From Actinomadura barringtoniae (GTDB taxonomy: Bacteria > Actinomycetota > Actinomycetes > Streptosporangiales > Streptosporangiaceae), in NCBI RefSeq assembly GCF_017573505.1, contig NZ_JAGEOJ010000008.1:404821-468820 (forward strand): a stretch of DNA of 64,000 nt, given 5' to 3'. This document shows, one piece after another, positions 45,241-53,926 of the stretch; the stretch's first letter is position 1; every line of letters starts with the position of its first letter. A model generated the notes under the pieces. It made no database searches. It worked only from the letters and a program-made list of their open reading frames with translations, and was not told where the DNA came from. Made by a program: the position numbers and the translations under genes.

Positions 45241-46047
45241 TCATTGGTTGCCGTCGGCCATCTCCAGGCGGCCCCAGACGAAGTCGGTGGGCTTGTCGAT
45301 GGCGAGGCTCGCGTCGATCATCTCGTTCAGCGAGCTCGGCGTGGCGCCACCCGCGCGCTGCACCCAGGTGACGACCACGTAGTGGCCGTAGGCCTGCGCG
45401 TAGGCCGCGCTGAAGCCGGTGCCGAACGCGGGCATGCCCTCGGCCTTCAGCGGCAGGACGAACCCGGCCTGGGTGTTCGGGTCGAGGTCGCGGACGATCT
45501 GGTTCGCGCCGTCCTGGCCGGACAGGTTGATCGCCATCCACTGGCCCACGTGGGACTTGTCCGAGCTGACGTACGCGCCGCGCAGGATCTGCGTGCAACC
45601 GGCGGTCGCGAGGTCGCCCTGCAGGCGCGTGCCCCAGGTGACGGCCTTGCAGTCGGTCGACAGCTGGGAGCCGGCCAGCGCGAACGTGAACTTGCGGTAC
45701 TTGACGCTCTTGGCGTCGGCGGTGAACACCTCGCCCGCGGTGACCGGCCGCGCGTCCGCGGTTCGGGCCGCGAGCTTGGCCATCGACTTCTCGGCCAGCT
45801 GGGGCGTGTACGCGGTCGGGGACGCCTTGGTGCCGTTGTCGGCGGCGGCCGCCGGGGCCTTGCCCTTGTCGTCGCCGCCACCGCCGGTCAGCACGACCAC
45901 GGCCACGGCGATGATCGCCACCAGGGCGACCGCTGCGGCGCCGGCGTACAGCAGCTTCGACCGGGACCCGGGATCGCGGTCCCCGGGCTTGTACTCGGGC
46001 CAGAAGTCGGCCCCGCCCTTAGCGTCTGTGTCACGCGCCTCGATCAC
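45241..46047 (-). CDS. one-TM protein, paralogue of the collagen-like neighbour
   Basis: A 268-residue type II membrane protein from GTG at 46047. A short cytoplasmic part (1-31), one membrane segment (about 32-53), an Ala/Lys-rich linker, then an extracellular domain homologous to the C-terminus of the next gene: both have D-C-x-A-x2-WG, then 18 residues on GCTQ, then LPL-x-GM/PDG, FG-x-GFS-x-A, GHY-x-VV-x-W-x-QR. Cys133 and Cys151 are probably disulfide-bonded. No function known for the shared domain. Lies between the VIT gene and the collagen-like gene on the same strand. Confidence 0.75.
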   Translation of the reverse strand: MIEARDTDAKGGADFWPEYKPGDRDPGSRSKLLYAGAAAVALVAIIAVAVVVLTGGGGDDKGKAPAAAADNGTKASPTAYTPQLAEKSMAKLAARTADARPVTAGEVFTADAKSVKYRKFTFALAGSQLSTDCKAVTWGTRLQGDLATAGCTQILRGAYVSSDKSHVGQWMAINLSGQDGANQIVRDLDPNTQAGFVLPLKAEGMPAFGTGFSAAYAQAYGHYVVVTWVQRAGGATPSSLNEMIDASLAIDKPTDFVWGRLEMADGNQ

Positions 46048-46118
46048 AATCCGGGAGCTTAGTGGTACACCGGCACCCCGCGCTCCCAAAAGGGCTCTTT
46101 ATCCCCTTCTGTAGCGGG

Positions 46119-46829
46119 TCAGAGTCCGTTCGAGCCGATCAGCGCGCCGAGACCGTAGGTGAGCGCGGCGGCGAGCGCGCCGAAGCCGAGCTGGCGGAGG
46201 CCGCCGAACCACCACGAGCGGGTCGTGATCCGCGAGACCAGCGCGCCCGCGCCGAACAGGCCGAGCCCCGCGATCACGGCGGCGGGCCACAGGTTGGTGG
46301 CGCCGAGCAGGTACGGCAGAACGGGCAGCATCGCGCCGATCGCGAACGAGAGGAACGACGAACCGGCGGCGAGCACGGGTGAGGGCAGGTCGCCGGGGGC
46401 GACGCCGAGCTCCTCGCGGGCGTGCACCTCCAGGGCCTCGTCCGGGTCGCGCGACAGCTGGCGTGCGACCTCGGCCGCCACGTCCGGGTCCACGCCGCGC
46501 GCCTCGAAGACCTGCGCCAGCTCGCGCATCTCGGCCTTCGGGTGGCGGGCGAGCTCCAGCCGTTCGACCTCGATCTCCGCCATCGCCAGCTCCGACTGCG
46601 AGGCCACCGAGATGTACTCGCCGGCCGCCATGGAGAACGCGCCCGCGGCGAGGCCCGCCAGGCCCGCCAGCAGCACGACCTTCTGATCCGCCTGACCGCC
46701 GGCGATGCCGGCGATCAGCGCGAAGTTGGAGACCAGACCGTCCATCGCCCCGAACACCGCGGGCCGCAGCCAGCCGCCGTTGACGTCCCGGTGCTGGTGA
46801 TGGATCTCCGCGGTCACACTCTCGGTCAC
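46119..46829 (-). CDS. VIT1/CCC1-family transporter
   Basis: A 236-residue membrane protein of the vacuolar iron transporter family, predicted to move Fe2+ or Mn2+. The N-terminal motif HRDVNGGWLRPAVFGAMDGLVSNFALIAG and GAFSMAAGEYISVASQSE are signatures. The Glu-rich cytoplasmic helix (about 80-140) resembles the metal-sensing stretch of VIT proteins. About five membrane segments. In bacteria this group contributes to metal detoxification. It lies 20 bases downstream of lgt on the same strand. Confidence 0.88.
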   Translation of the reverse strand: MTESVTAEIHHQHRDVNGGWLRPAVFGAMDGLVSNFALIAGIAGGQADQKVVLLAGLAGLAAGAFSMAAGEYISVASQSELAMAEIEVERLELARHPKAEMRELAQVFEARGVDPDVAAEVARQLSRDPDEALEVHAREELGVAPGDLPSPVLAAGSSFLSFAIGAMLPVLPYLLGATNLWPAAVIAGLGLFGAGALVSRITTRSWWFGGLRQLGFGALAAALTYGLGALIGSNGL

Positions 46830-46848
46830 CCGGTTCCTCCGACTAGGC

Positions 46849-48381
46849 CTACTTCTTGCCGTCCTTCACGGGCTCGGCCCCGGCCTCGGTGTCCTCGGCC
46901 TTGCCGTTCGCGCCCGTTCCATTGTCGTCGGCGGCGGTTTCGGCCTCGTCGGCGGGTTCCTCGGTAGCGGCGGGCGCCTCGGCCGCGGGCTCCTCCTGCT
47001 CAGCGGCAGGTTCCTCCTCGGCCACGGGCTCGGCAGGCTCCGCGGGCTCGTCCGCCTCGGCCGCAGACTGTTCCGACTCGGCGGGCTCGTCCGCCTTAGC
47101 CGCGGGCTCTTCCTCGGCCTCGGTGGCCTCCGCGGCCTTCGGCGCCTCGGGCTCTGCCTCGGGAGCCTCGTCCACCACCTCGTCGGCGGTCTCGGTCACC
47201 TCGGCCGAAGGCTCGGCCTTCGCGGGCTCGTCCTCCGCAGGCGAGTCTTCGGCGGGCGCGTCCTTCGTGGATTCGGCCTTGGCGGGCTCTTCCTCGACCG
47301 TCGCGTCCTCGGCCGCAGCGTCCTCGGCGGGCTCGGCCTTGGCGGGCTCGGCCTTCGCGGGCTCCTCCTCGGCGGGAGGCTCCTCTTCCGCGACGGGCTC
47401 GGCCTTGGCCGGTTCCTCGTCTTCGGGTTCCGGCTCCGCATCCGCAGCGTCCGCGACGACCGGCTCGGCGTCCTTGGGCTCGTCCGTCTCGGCGGCGGGC
47501 TGGCCGGGCTCGGTGGCCGGGGCCTCCGTACCGCCGACCACGACGTTCTCGGGGCCGGTCTGGTTGCGGGCCCAGTAGAGGTAGCCGACCGCGCCCAGGA
47601 AGACGATGATCGAGGTCCAGTCGTTCAGGCGCAGGCCCAGGAAGTGGTGGGCGTCGTCGATGCGCAGCGCCTCGACCCAGAAGCGGCCCACCGTGTAGGC
47701 GGCCACGTAGAGCGCGAACGAACGGCCGTGGGTGAGCTTGAAGCGCCGGTCGGCCCAGATGACCAGGATCGCGACGCCAACGCACCACAGCGACTCGTAC
47801 AGGAACGTCGGGTGGTAGGTGGCGACGTCGGCGTACTTGGGGTCCACACTGCCGTCGGGCAGCTTGGGCCGGTTGCCGTAGTCGATCTTGAGCGCCCAGA
47901 ACGTGTGCAGCGGCCGCCCGTACAGCTCCTGGTTCCACCAGTTGCCCCAGCGGCCGATCGCCTGCGCCAGCGCGATGCCGGGCGCGATCGCGTCGCCGAG
48001 CGCCAGCACCGAGATCCCGCGCCGCCGGCAGCCGATGATCGCGCCGACCGCGCCCAGGATCACCGCGCCCCAGATGCCGAGGCCGCCCTCCCAGATCTTG
48101 AGCGCGTTGACCGGGTCCTTGCCGTCGCCGAAGTAGCGCTGGTAGTCGGTGATGACGTGGTAGAGGCGGCCGCCGACCAGCCCGAACGGCACGGCCCAGA
48201 CGGCGACGTCGATGACCACGCCCGGCGTCCCGCCGCGGGCGGCCCAGCGCCGCTCGCCCACCCATACCGCGACGACGATGCCGATGATGATCATCAGCGC
48301 GTACGCGCGGATCGGGAGGGGGCCGAGGTGCCAGACACCCTGGGAGGGACTCGGAATGGACGCGAGCGGCTGCATGAGCAT
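46849..48381 (-). CDS. lgt: prolipoprotein diacylglyceryl transferase with long acidic tail
   Basis: A membrane enzyme that attaches diacylglycerol to lipobox Cys of prolipoproteins. The core (about 1-285) has the Lgt signature AIGRWGNWWNQELYGRPL, with the Arg and Asn of the family, and about seven membrane segments. The C-terminus (about 290-510) is an acidic low-complexity tail of Glu, Ala, Pro and Lys repeats (blocks of EEPAKAEP type), longer than in most Lgt but not rare in actinobacteria. ATG at 48381 or the in-frame ATG two codons later. The gene follows the DsbA-like pair. The window's own lipoproteins (7922, 63019, livK) would be its substrates. Confidence 0.92.
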   Translation of the reverse strand: MLMQPLASIPSPSQGVWHLGPLPIRAYALMIIIGIVVAVWVGERRWAARGGTPGVVIDVAVWAVPFGLVGGRLYHVITDYQRYFGDGKDPVNALKIWEGGLGIWGAVILGAVGAIIGCRRRGISVLALGDAIAPGIALAQAIGRWGNWWNQELYGRPLHTFWALKIDYGNRPKLPDGSVDPKYADVATYHPTFLYESLWCVGVAILVIWADRRFKLTHGRSFALYVAAYTVGRFWVEALRIDDAHHFLGLRLNDWTSIIVFLGAVGYLYWARNQTGPENVVVGGTEAPATEPGQPAAETDEPKDAEPVVADAADAEPEPEDEEPAKAEPVAEEEPPAEEEPAKAEPAKAEPAEDAAAEDATVEEEPAKAESTKDAPAEDSPAEDEPAKAEPSAEVTETADEVVDEAPEAEPEAPKAAEATEAEEEPAAKADEPAESEQSAAEADEPAEPAEPVAEEEPAAEQEEPAAEAPAATEEPADEAETAADDNGTGANGKAEDTEAGAEPVKDGKK

Positions 48382-48424
48382 GGACGTTACCGCGTCCGGC
48401 GGCCACCCCGCGCCAAGATCGGCG

Positions 48425-49177
48425 TCACTTCCCGGCCGCCGAGATCGCCTTCTTCAAACCGTCCGGGGTCAGCGCGTCGTCGCCGACCTTCTTGCCGTCC
48501 AGCATCAGCGTCGGGGTGCCGGTGACACCGGCCTTCTGCGCGTAGGCCGTGGCCTGGTCGACCGAGGCGTTCTTCTGCCCGCCGTTCACGCACTGGGTGA
48601 ACGCGTCGCCGGTGATCCCGACCTCGCCGGCCCACTTGATCAGGTCCTTGTTGGCGAAGCCGTCGCTGCCCTCTTCGGGCTGGTTGGCGTAGAGCTGGTC
48701 GTGGAACGGGACCCACTTGTCGGCGGGCGCGCACTCGGCGGCGTTGGCGGCGCGCTGGGAGTTGGACTTCAGCGGCTCCTGCTGGAAGAGCCGGAACGGC
48801 CGGTAGACGACCTTGACGGCGCCCGCGGCGGCCTGCTCCTTGATGGTCTTGCCCGTGGTGTCCTCCAGCGCTTTGCACGCCGGGCACTGAAAGTCCTCGA
48901 AGACTTCGAGGACGGGCTTGGCGACGCCGGCCTTGGCCATCACGATCGAGCCGTCGGCCTGGCGGGAGGTGGGCGCGAGAGGCCCGGCGTACTTGGGGGC
49001 CTTCTTGTCGTCGCCGGAGTTGCTCACCGTGACGATGACGACCACCGCGACCGCGACCACGGCCACGACGCCGAGCACGATCATCAGCATCCGCTGCTGC
49101 TTCTGGCGCGCCGCCTGCTTGAGCCGCTCCTCCGCGAGCCGCTGCCGCGCCGAGCGCTCCCTCTCCGCCTTGCTCAT
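48425..49177 (-). CDS. DsbA-like thioredoxin-fold protein
   Basis: A 250-residue single-pass membrane protein with an extracytoplasmic thioredoxin fold (Thioredoxin_4 type). A basic cytoplasmic start and a hydrophobic segment (about 30-50) are followed by VFEDFQCPACKALE with the CPAC active site, and VTGTPTLMLDGKKV with the cis-Pro. A second Cys pair is likely a structural disulfide. It is a close paralogue of the next gene upstream, probably a tandem duplication. Its 5' neighbours are the paralogue and a VKOR gene, so it probably introduces disulfides into exported proteins. Confidence 0.9.
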   Translation of the reverse strand: MSKAERERSARQRLAEERLKQAARQKQQRMLMIVLGVVAVVAVAVVVIVTVSNSGDDKKAPKYAGPLAPTSRQADGSIVMAKAGVAKPVLEVFEDFQCPACKALEDTTGKTIKEQAAAGAVKVVYRPFRLFQQEPLKSNSQRAANAAECAPADKWVPFHDQLYANQPEEGSDGFANKDLIKWAGEVGITGDAFTQCVNGGQKNASVDQATAYAQKAGVTGTPTLMLDGKKVGDDALTPDGLKKAISAAGK

Positions 49178-49273
49178 CGATCCCCCGATCGGCCCCTCTG
49201 ACCTGCGTGTACCGCAGACCAGAGCGTAGCCGCGACGGGGGCGCGGGCCCGGCGTCCGGGCCCGCGCGAGGTG

Positions 49274-50056
49274 TTACTTGGTCGTCTTCTTACCCGCGGC
49301 CTCGATCGCCTTCGTGATGGCGTCGCCGGAGTCGTAGTCCTTGGTGTCCAGCTTCTGGTCGTTCAGGAAGAGGGTCGGCGTCCCGGTCACCTTCTTGGTG
49401 TCGAGCGCGTACGAGGTCATCGAGTTGACCTGGTCCTTCTTCTGCTGGTCGTTCACGCACTTGTCGAAGCCGGGGTCGGTGATCCCGATGTCCTTGCCCC
49501 AGTTGACCAGTTCCTTGTTGGCGAAGCCCTTGGTGCCCTCTTCAGGCTGGTACTTGTAAAGCGTGTCGTGGTAGGAGAGCCACTTGTCGGCGGGCACGCA
49601 CAGCGCGGCGTTCGCCGAGGCGAAGGAGTTGCGCTTCACCGGGTCGGGCTGCTGGCCGAACAGGTGGAACGGCCGGTAGACGACCTTCACCTTGCCCTCG
49701 GAGGCCAGTTGCTTCACGGTCTTGCCTGTGCTGTCCTCGAACTGCTTGCAGACCGGGCACTGGAAGTCCTCGAAGACCTCCAGCGTGGGGGCGGTGACGC
49801 CGGCCTTGGCCATCACGATGGAGCCGTCGGCCTGGCGGCTGGTCGGGGCCTGCGGGCCGGTGTACGCGGACGCCTTCTGGTTGCTCTTGCCCTGCCGGTC
49901 CATGACGATCACGGTCACCACGACCACCGCGGCGACGGCGACCACCGCGCCGATCACGATCGCGAGCAGCTTGCGCTGCTTGTCGCGTGCCGCCTGCCGC
50001 CTGCGCTCCTCGGCGAGCCGTTCCCGGGCGGAACGCTCTCGTGCGGCCTTGCTCAT
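49274..50056 (-). CDS. DsbA-like thioredoxin-fold protein, paralogue
   Basis: A 260-residue version of the previous protein: basic start, membrane segment, VFEDFQCPVCKQFE with the CPVC active site, and VTGTPTLFLNDQKLD (cis-Pro). The identity to the 48425 gene is obvious across the whole fold. It lies 70 bases after the VKOR gene on the same strand. Expected to be reoxidised by the VKOR. Confidence 0.9.
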   Translation of the reverse strand: MSKAARERSARERLAEERRRQAARDKQRKLLAIVIGAVVAVAAVVVVTVIVMDRQGKSNQKASAYTGPQAPTSRQADGSIVMAKAGVTAPTLEVFEDFQCPVCKQFEDSTGKTVKQLASEGKVKVVYRPFHLFGQQPDPVKRNSFASANAALCVPADKWLSYHDTLYKYQPEEGTKGFANKELVNWGKDIGITDPGFDKCVNDQQKKDQVNSMTSYALDTKKVTGTPTLFLNDQKLDTKDYDSGDAITKAIEAAGKKTTK

Positions 50057-50126
50057 TGTCGGTTCTCCTATGCAGGGGATCCGCGCGTTCGGATCGCGCG
50101 GGTGAGAAGGGTTGGTACCGCGGGCC

Positions 50127-50615
50127 CTAGTCGACCTGGCCGATGCGCCGGAACTCGTCGGCCAGAACGAGGATGAAGAGCAGGATAGTGATCGTGTGGA
50201 CCCCGGTGCACCACAGGCAGATCTTGTGCAGCAGAGCCAGCTCGACGGTCACCAGGTAGACGACCATGATCACGCCGACGCCCGCGCCGGCCAGCCGCCC
50301 CCAGCGGAAGACCGGGTTCTCCGAGCGCAGTGCCCACGGGGTGATCAGCACCGCGAACGCCACGAAGAAGGCCAGGCCGAGCAGCGGCAGCGGGATGCCG
50401 AGGATCTCGGAGTACTTGCTCGTGGTGACCGCGTGACAGTCGATCTTGCCGCTCGCCGAGCAGACCAGGGCCTTGTCGTCGTAGTGGCTGATCGTCAGGT
50501 AGATCGAGATACCGAGCCCGGCCAGCGTGAGCAGCCAGGCGGGGACCACGAACCACAGCGGCCGGGCCGGCGCCTTGGCCGCGCCGCCGTCCTGCTTCTC
50601 GACCTGCTGAACCAT
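50127..50615 (-). CDS. vitamin K epoxide reductase family protein
   Basis: A 162-residue membrane protein, four segments. The VKOR Cys residues are visible: the loop pair in LVCSASGKIDCHAV and the quinone-side CLWC in LLHKICLWCTGVH. Bacterial VKOR reoxidises DsbA partners and passes electrons to menaquinone. The gene directly precedes two DsbA-like genes on the same strand, a complete disulfide-forming set. ATG at 50615 is preceded by a weak AGGATC site. Confidence 0.92.
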   Translation of the reverse strand: MVQQVEKQDGGAAKAPARPLWFVVPAWLLTLAGLGISIYLTISHYDDKALVCSASGKIDCHAVTTSKYSEILGIPLPLLGLAFFVAFAVLITPWALRSENPVFRWGRLAGAGVGVIMVVYLVTVELALLHKICLWCTGVHTITILLFILVLADEFRRIGQVD

Positions 50616-50653
50616 CAGGATCCTTCCAACCCGCCCGTGCCGGATGCCGCTCT

Positions 50654-50678
50654 GGCCCGTGGGCGACGCCCACGGGCC
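50654..50678. other. hairpin in the trpA-VKOR gap
   Basis: GGCCCGTGGGCG paired with CGCCCACGGGCC, nearly without loop, 39 bases upstream of the VKOR start. There is no U-run. It may be a leader or mRNA-stabilising hairpin. Confidence 0.5.
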
Positions 50679-50730
50679 GGCGGGACCACCTTAGGGGACG
50701 GCGTATAAGCGCGCTGTAGGGCTAAGGGAA

Positions 50731-50758
50731 AGCGGCGGCGCCGCAAGGCACCGCCGCT
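50731..50758 (-). terminator. trpA terminator
   Basis: A 12-bp stem (AGCGGCGGCGCC with GGCACCGCCGCT, one G-U pair in the minus transcript), four-base loop, followed on the minus strand by TTTCCCTT. Lies 89 bases downstream of the trpA stop at 50847. Confidence 0.65.
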
Positions 50759-50846
50759 CCCCCATCAGCTCCGTGTCAGGCGCCTCCGCATGAGTCCCCC
50801 GTGTCAACGGGCCTCCGCGGGCGCGACCCGTGCGGGCCGCGCCGTG

Positions 50847-51659
50847 TCAGCGGCCCCGGCGGACGCCCTCGGCGAGCTCGGCGGTGAGCTCGCGGATGCC
50901 GGCGAGACCGGCGGCGGCGTCCGGGGCGTCCAGGATCCGGCGGATGAACGCCGAGCCGACGATCACACCGTCGGCGAACCCGGCCACCTCGGCGGCCTGG
51001 ACGCCGTTGCCGACGCCGAGCCCCAGCCCGACCGGCAGGTCGAGCCCCTGCGCGGCGATGCTCTCCTTGGTCCGTTCGACCAGCCGCGGCGCCCCGGTGT
51101 CGACCGCGCTGCGGGCGCCGGTGACGCCCATCAGCGACGCGGCGTAGACGAACCCGCGCGACGCCTGGGTGATCTTGGCGATGCGCTCGTCGGTGGAGCT
51201 CAGCGCGACCAGGAAGACCTTGTCGAGGTCGTGGGCGTCGGCGGCGGCCAGCCAGTCCTCGCCCTCCTCCGGGCTGAGGTCGGGCGTGATCAGGCCGGCG
51301 CCGCCCGCCGCCTTCAGGTCGCGGGCGAACGCGTCCACGCCGTAGTGGTCGACCGGGTTCCAGTAGGTCATGACCAGGGTGGGCACGCCGGTGGCGGCCA
51401 CGGCCTCGACCGTACGGAACACGTCGGCGACCCGGACGCCGCCGACCAGCGCCTGGTGAACGGCGTCCTGGATGGTCGGGCCGTCCATCATCGGGTCGGT
51501 GTAGGGCAGGCCGATCTCGATGACGTCGCAGCCGGCCTCCACCATGGCCTTGGCGGCCTCGATGGCGCCCTCGTACGAGGGGAATCCGGCGGGCAGGTAG
51601 CCGACCAGGGCGGCGCGCCCGTCGGCCTTGGCCTTGTCGTAGGCGGTCTTGACGGTCAC
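50847..51659 (-). CDS. trpA: tryptophan synthase alpha subunit
   Basis: A 270-residue TIM barrel that cleaves indole-3-glycerol phosphate to indole. Catalytic residues are in CDVIEIGLPYTDPMMDGP (Glu and Asp). VMTYWNPVDHYG is also typical. Overlaps trpB stop by four bases. Last gene of the trp segment, followed by a terminator. Confidence 0.97.
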   Translation of the reverse strand: MTVKTAYDKAKADGRAALVGYLPAGFPSYEGAIEAAKAMVEAGCDVIEIGLPYTDPMMDGPTIQDAVHQALVGGVRVADVFRTVEAVAATGVPTLVMTYWNPVDHYGVDAFARDLKAAGGAGLITPDLSPEEGEDWLAAADAHDLDKVFLVALSSTDERIAKITQASRGFVYAASLMGVTGARSAVDTGAPRLVERTKESIAAQGLDLPVGLGLGVGNGVQAAEVAGFADGVIVGSAFIRRILDAPDAAAGLAGIRELTAELAEGVRRGR

Positions 51660-52891
51660 TGGGCCTCTCCCTCGGGCATCAGGCCGAAGAAGGTGGCCGC
51701 CGTCTGCATGTCCTTGTCACCGCGTCCGGACAGGCACACCACGATGGTGGCGTCCGGGCCTAGCTCCCTGCCGACCTTGAGCGCGCCCGCGAGCGCGTGC
51801 GCCGACTCGATGGCCGGGATGATCCCCTCCGTACGGCACAGGAGCGCGAACGCGTCCATCGCCTCGGCGTCGGTGATCTCCCGGTACTCGGCCCGGCCGG
51901 TGTCGTGCAGCCAGGAGTGCTCGGGGCCGACGCCCGGGTAGTCGAGCCCGGCGGAGATCGAGTGGGTCTCCATCGTCTGCCCGTCGTCGTCCTGGAGCAG
52001 GTAGGTGCGCATGCCGTGGATGACGCCGAGCGAGCCGCCGACCAGGGTCGCTGCGTGCTTGCCGCTCGCCACCCCGTCGCCGCCCGCCTCGAAGCCGTAC
52101 AGCTTCACGCCCTCGTCGGGGACGAACGCGTGGAAGGTGCCGATCGCGTTCGACCCGCCGCCGACGCACGCGACGACCGCGTCGGGCAGCCCGCCGAACA
52201 GGTCGAGGCACTGCTGCCGCGCCTCCACGCCGATGATCCGCTGGAAGTCGCGGACCATCATCGGGAACGGGTGCGGGCCCATGACCGAGCCGATGCAGTA
52301 GTGGGTGTGGTCGACGGAGGCGACCCAGTCGCGGAACGCCTCGTTGCAGGCGTCCTTGAGCGTGCGGCTGCCGGTCTTCACCGGGATCACCTCGGCGCCG
52401 AGCATCCGCATCCGGGCGACGTTCAGCGCCTGGCGCTCAGTGTCGACCTCGCCCATGTAAACGGTGCAGTCCAGCCCGAGCAGGGCGGCGGCCGTGGCGG
52501 TCGCGACGCCGTGCTGGCCGGCGCCGGTCTCGGCGATCACGCGCTTCTTGCCCATCCGGCGGGTGAGCAGCGCCTGGCCCAGCACGTTGTTGATCTTGTG
52601 CGAGCCGGTGTGGTTGAGGTCCTCGCGCTTGAGGAGGACCCGGGCCCCGCCGGCCTCGGCGCCGAAGCGCTTGGCCTCGGTGAGCAGGCTGGGGCGGCCG
52701 GCGTAGTTGGTGAGGAGATCGTCGAGTTCGGCCACGAACTCGGGGTCCTTCTTGGCCGCCTCGAACTCGCGGTCCAGCTCGTCGAGGGCCGCCATGAGGG
52801 CCTCGGGGGCGAAGCGCCCGCCGAACCTTCCGAAGTGGCCGCCGGAATCGGGCACGGCGGCAGAAGCGCCGCGCGCGGCGTCGATGGTCAT
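51656..52891 (-). CDS. trpB: tryptophan synthase beta subunit
   Basis: A 411-residue PLP enzyme joining indole and serine to tryptophan. The PLP Lys is in LNHTGSHKINNVLGQ; ETGAGQHGVATA and GGGSNAIGTF are standard. It begins 125 bases after trpC, with a hairpin and a 12-codon ORF in the spacer. Confidence 0.97.
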   Translation of the reverse strand: MTIDAARGASAAVPDSGGHFGRFGGRFAPEALMAALDELDREFEAAKKDPEFVAELDDLLTNYAGRPSLLTEAKRFGAEAGGARVLLKREDLNHTGSHKINNVLGQALLTRRMGKKRVIAETGAGQHGVATATAAALLGLDCTVYMGEVDTERQALNVARMRMLGAEVIPVKTGSRTLKDACNEAFRDWVASVDHTHYCIGSVMGPHPFPMMVRDFQRIIGVEARQQCLDLFGGLPDAVVACVGGGSNAIGTFHAFVPDEGVKLYGFEAGGDGVASGKHAATLVGGSLGVIHGMRTYLLQDDDGQTMETHSISAGLDYPGVGPEHSWLHDTGRAEYREITDAEAMDAFALLCRTEGIIPAIESAHALAGALKVGRELGPDATIVVCLSGRGDKDMQTAATFFGLMPEGEAQ

Positions 52892-52919
52892 CTGAGTCTC
52901 GTCCTGTCGTACTTGAGAG

Positions 52920-52950
52920 GGCCTACCGATTAATGAGAGTCGGCTAGGCC
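52920..52950 (-). promoter_or_regulatory. hairpin between trpC and trpB
   Basis: GGCCTA-g-CCGA pairs with TCGG-TAGGCC around a 10-base AT-rich loop. It begins inside the stop of a 12-codon ORF. There is no U-run, so it is more likely a leader/attenuation or processing element than a terminator. Confidence 0.4.
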
Positions 52951-52982
52951 TGCCATCGTTCGCGCAGCGGCTCCATCAGCAT
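52944..52982 (-). CDS. possible 12-codon leader ORF with one Trp codon upstream of trpB
   Basis: ATG at 52982 gives MLMEPLRERWQA and a TAG overlapping the 5' arm of the hairpin. It lies between trpC and trpB. It has no clear ribosome-binding site, so its translation is uncertain. The single Trp codon near the stop and the hairpin position are reminiscent of attenuators, but the single codon makes this weak. Confidence 0.25.
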   Translation of the reverse strand: MLMEPLRERWQA

Positions 52983-53016
52983 GGCCGTAATCTACCCGGT
53001 CCCCGGGACCCCGGCC

Positions 53017-53823
53017 TCAGCCGCCCTGCCGCAGCGCGGGGTGCGCCCCGGCGGCGACCAGGTCGGCGACGGCGGTACGGGGGTCCTTGCCGGTCACCAG
53101 GCTCTCCCCGACCAGCACCGCGTCGGCGCCGTTGGAGGCGTAGGCGAGCAGGTCGTGCGGGCCGCGCACGCCGGACTCGGCGATCTTCACGACGTTCTTC
53201 GGCACCTGCGGCGCGAGCCGGGCGAACACGTCCCGGTCCACCTTGAGGGTCTTCAGGTCGCGGGCGTTGATCCCGATGACCTTGGCGCCCGCGTCGACGG
53301 CGCGCGCCACCTCCTCCTCGGTGTGCACCTCGACCAGCGGGAGCAGCCCGATCGACTCGGCCCGCTCGACCAGCGACACCAGGGCGTCCTGCTCCAGCGC
53401 CGCGACGATCAGCAGCGCCACGTCGGCGCCGTAGGCCCGCGCCTCCCACAGCTGGTAGGAGGTGACGATGAAGTCCTTGCGCAGGATGGAGATGTCGACG
53501 TTCGCGCGGACGGCGGCCAGGTCCTCCAGGCTGCCGCCGAAGCGGCGCCGTTCGGTCAGCACGCTGATCACCTTCGCGCCGCCGGCCTCGTAGTCGCGCG
53601 CCAGCGAAGCCGGGTCGGCGATCGCGGCCAGCGCGCCCTTGGACGGGCTGCTGCGCTTGACCTCGGCGATGACCGACACCCCCTGGCCGCGCAGGGCGCC
53701 GAGCGCGTCGCGCGGAGCGGGCGCCTGCTCGGCCTTGGCCTTGAGGTCGTCGAGCGACACCTTTTGCTGCCGTTCGGCGAGATCGGCCCGGACGCCGTCG
53801 ATGATCTCGTCGAGAACAGTCAC
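53017..53823 (-). CDS. trpC: indole-3-glycerol phosphate synthase
   Basis: A 268-residue TIM barrel. Motifs: VIAEVKRSSPSKG, SVLTERRRFGGS, LRKDFIVTSYQLWEARAYGAD and ESGVRGPHDLL. GTG start at 53823. First structural gene of the trpCBA run, downstream of the DUF2752 gene. Confidence 0.97.
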   Translation of the reverse strand: MTVLDEIIDGVRADLAERQQKVSLDDLKAKAEQAPAPRDALGALRGQGVSVIAEVKRSSPSKGALAAIADPASLARDYEAGGAKVISVLTERRRFGGSLEDLAAVRANVDISILRKDFIVTSYQLWEARAYGADVALLIVAALEQDALVSLVERAESIGLLPLVEVHTEEEVARAVDAGAKVIGINARDLKTLKVDRDVFARLAPQVPKNVVKIAESGVRGPHDLLAYASNGADAVLVGESLVTGKDPRTAVADLVAAGAHPALRQGG

Positions 53824-53926
53824 GTGCTGGGCCCCCTATTTTCCGGCCGATCCGTGCACCGATCGTAGCCGGAGGCAGCGGCGCCCCTGACACCCGGCCC
53901 CGGTCTCAGGTCACCCCGAAACGCCC

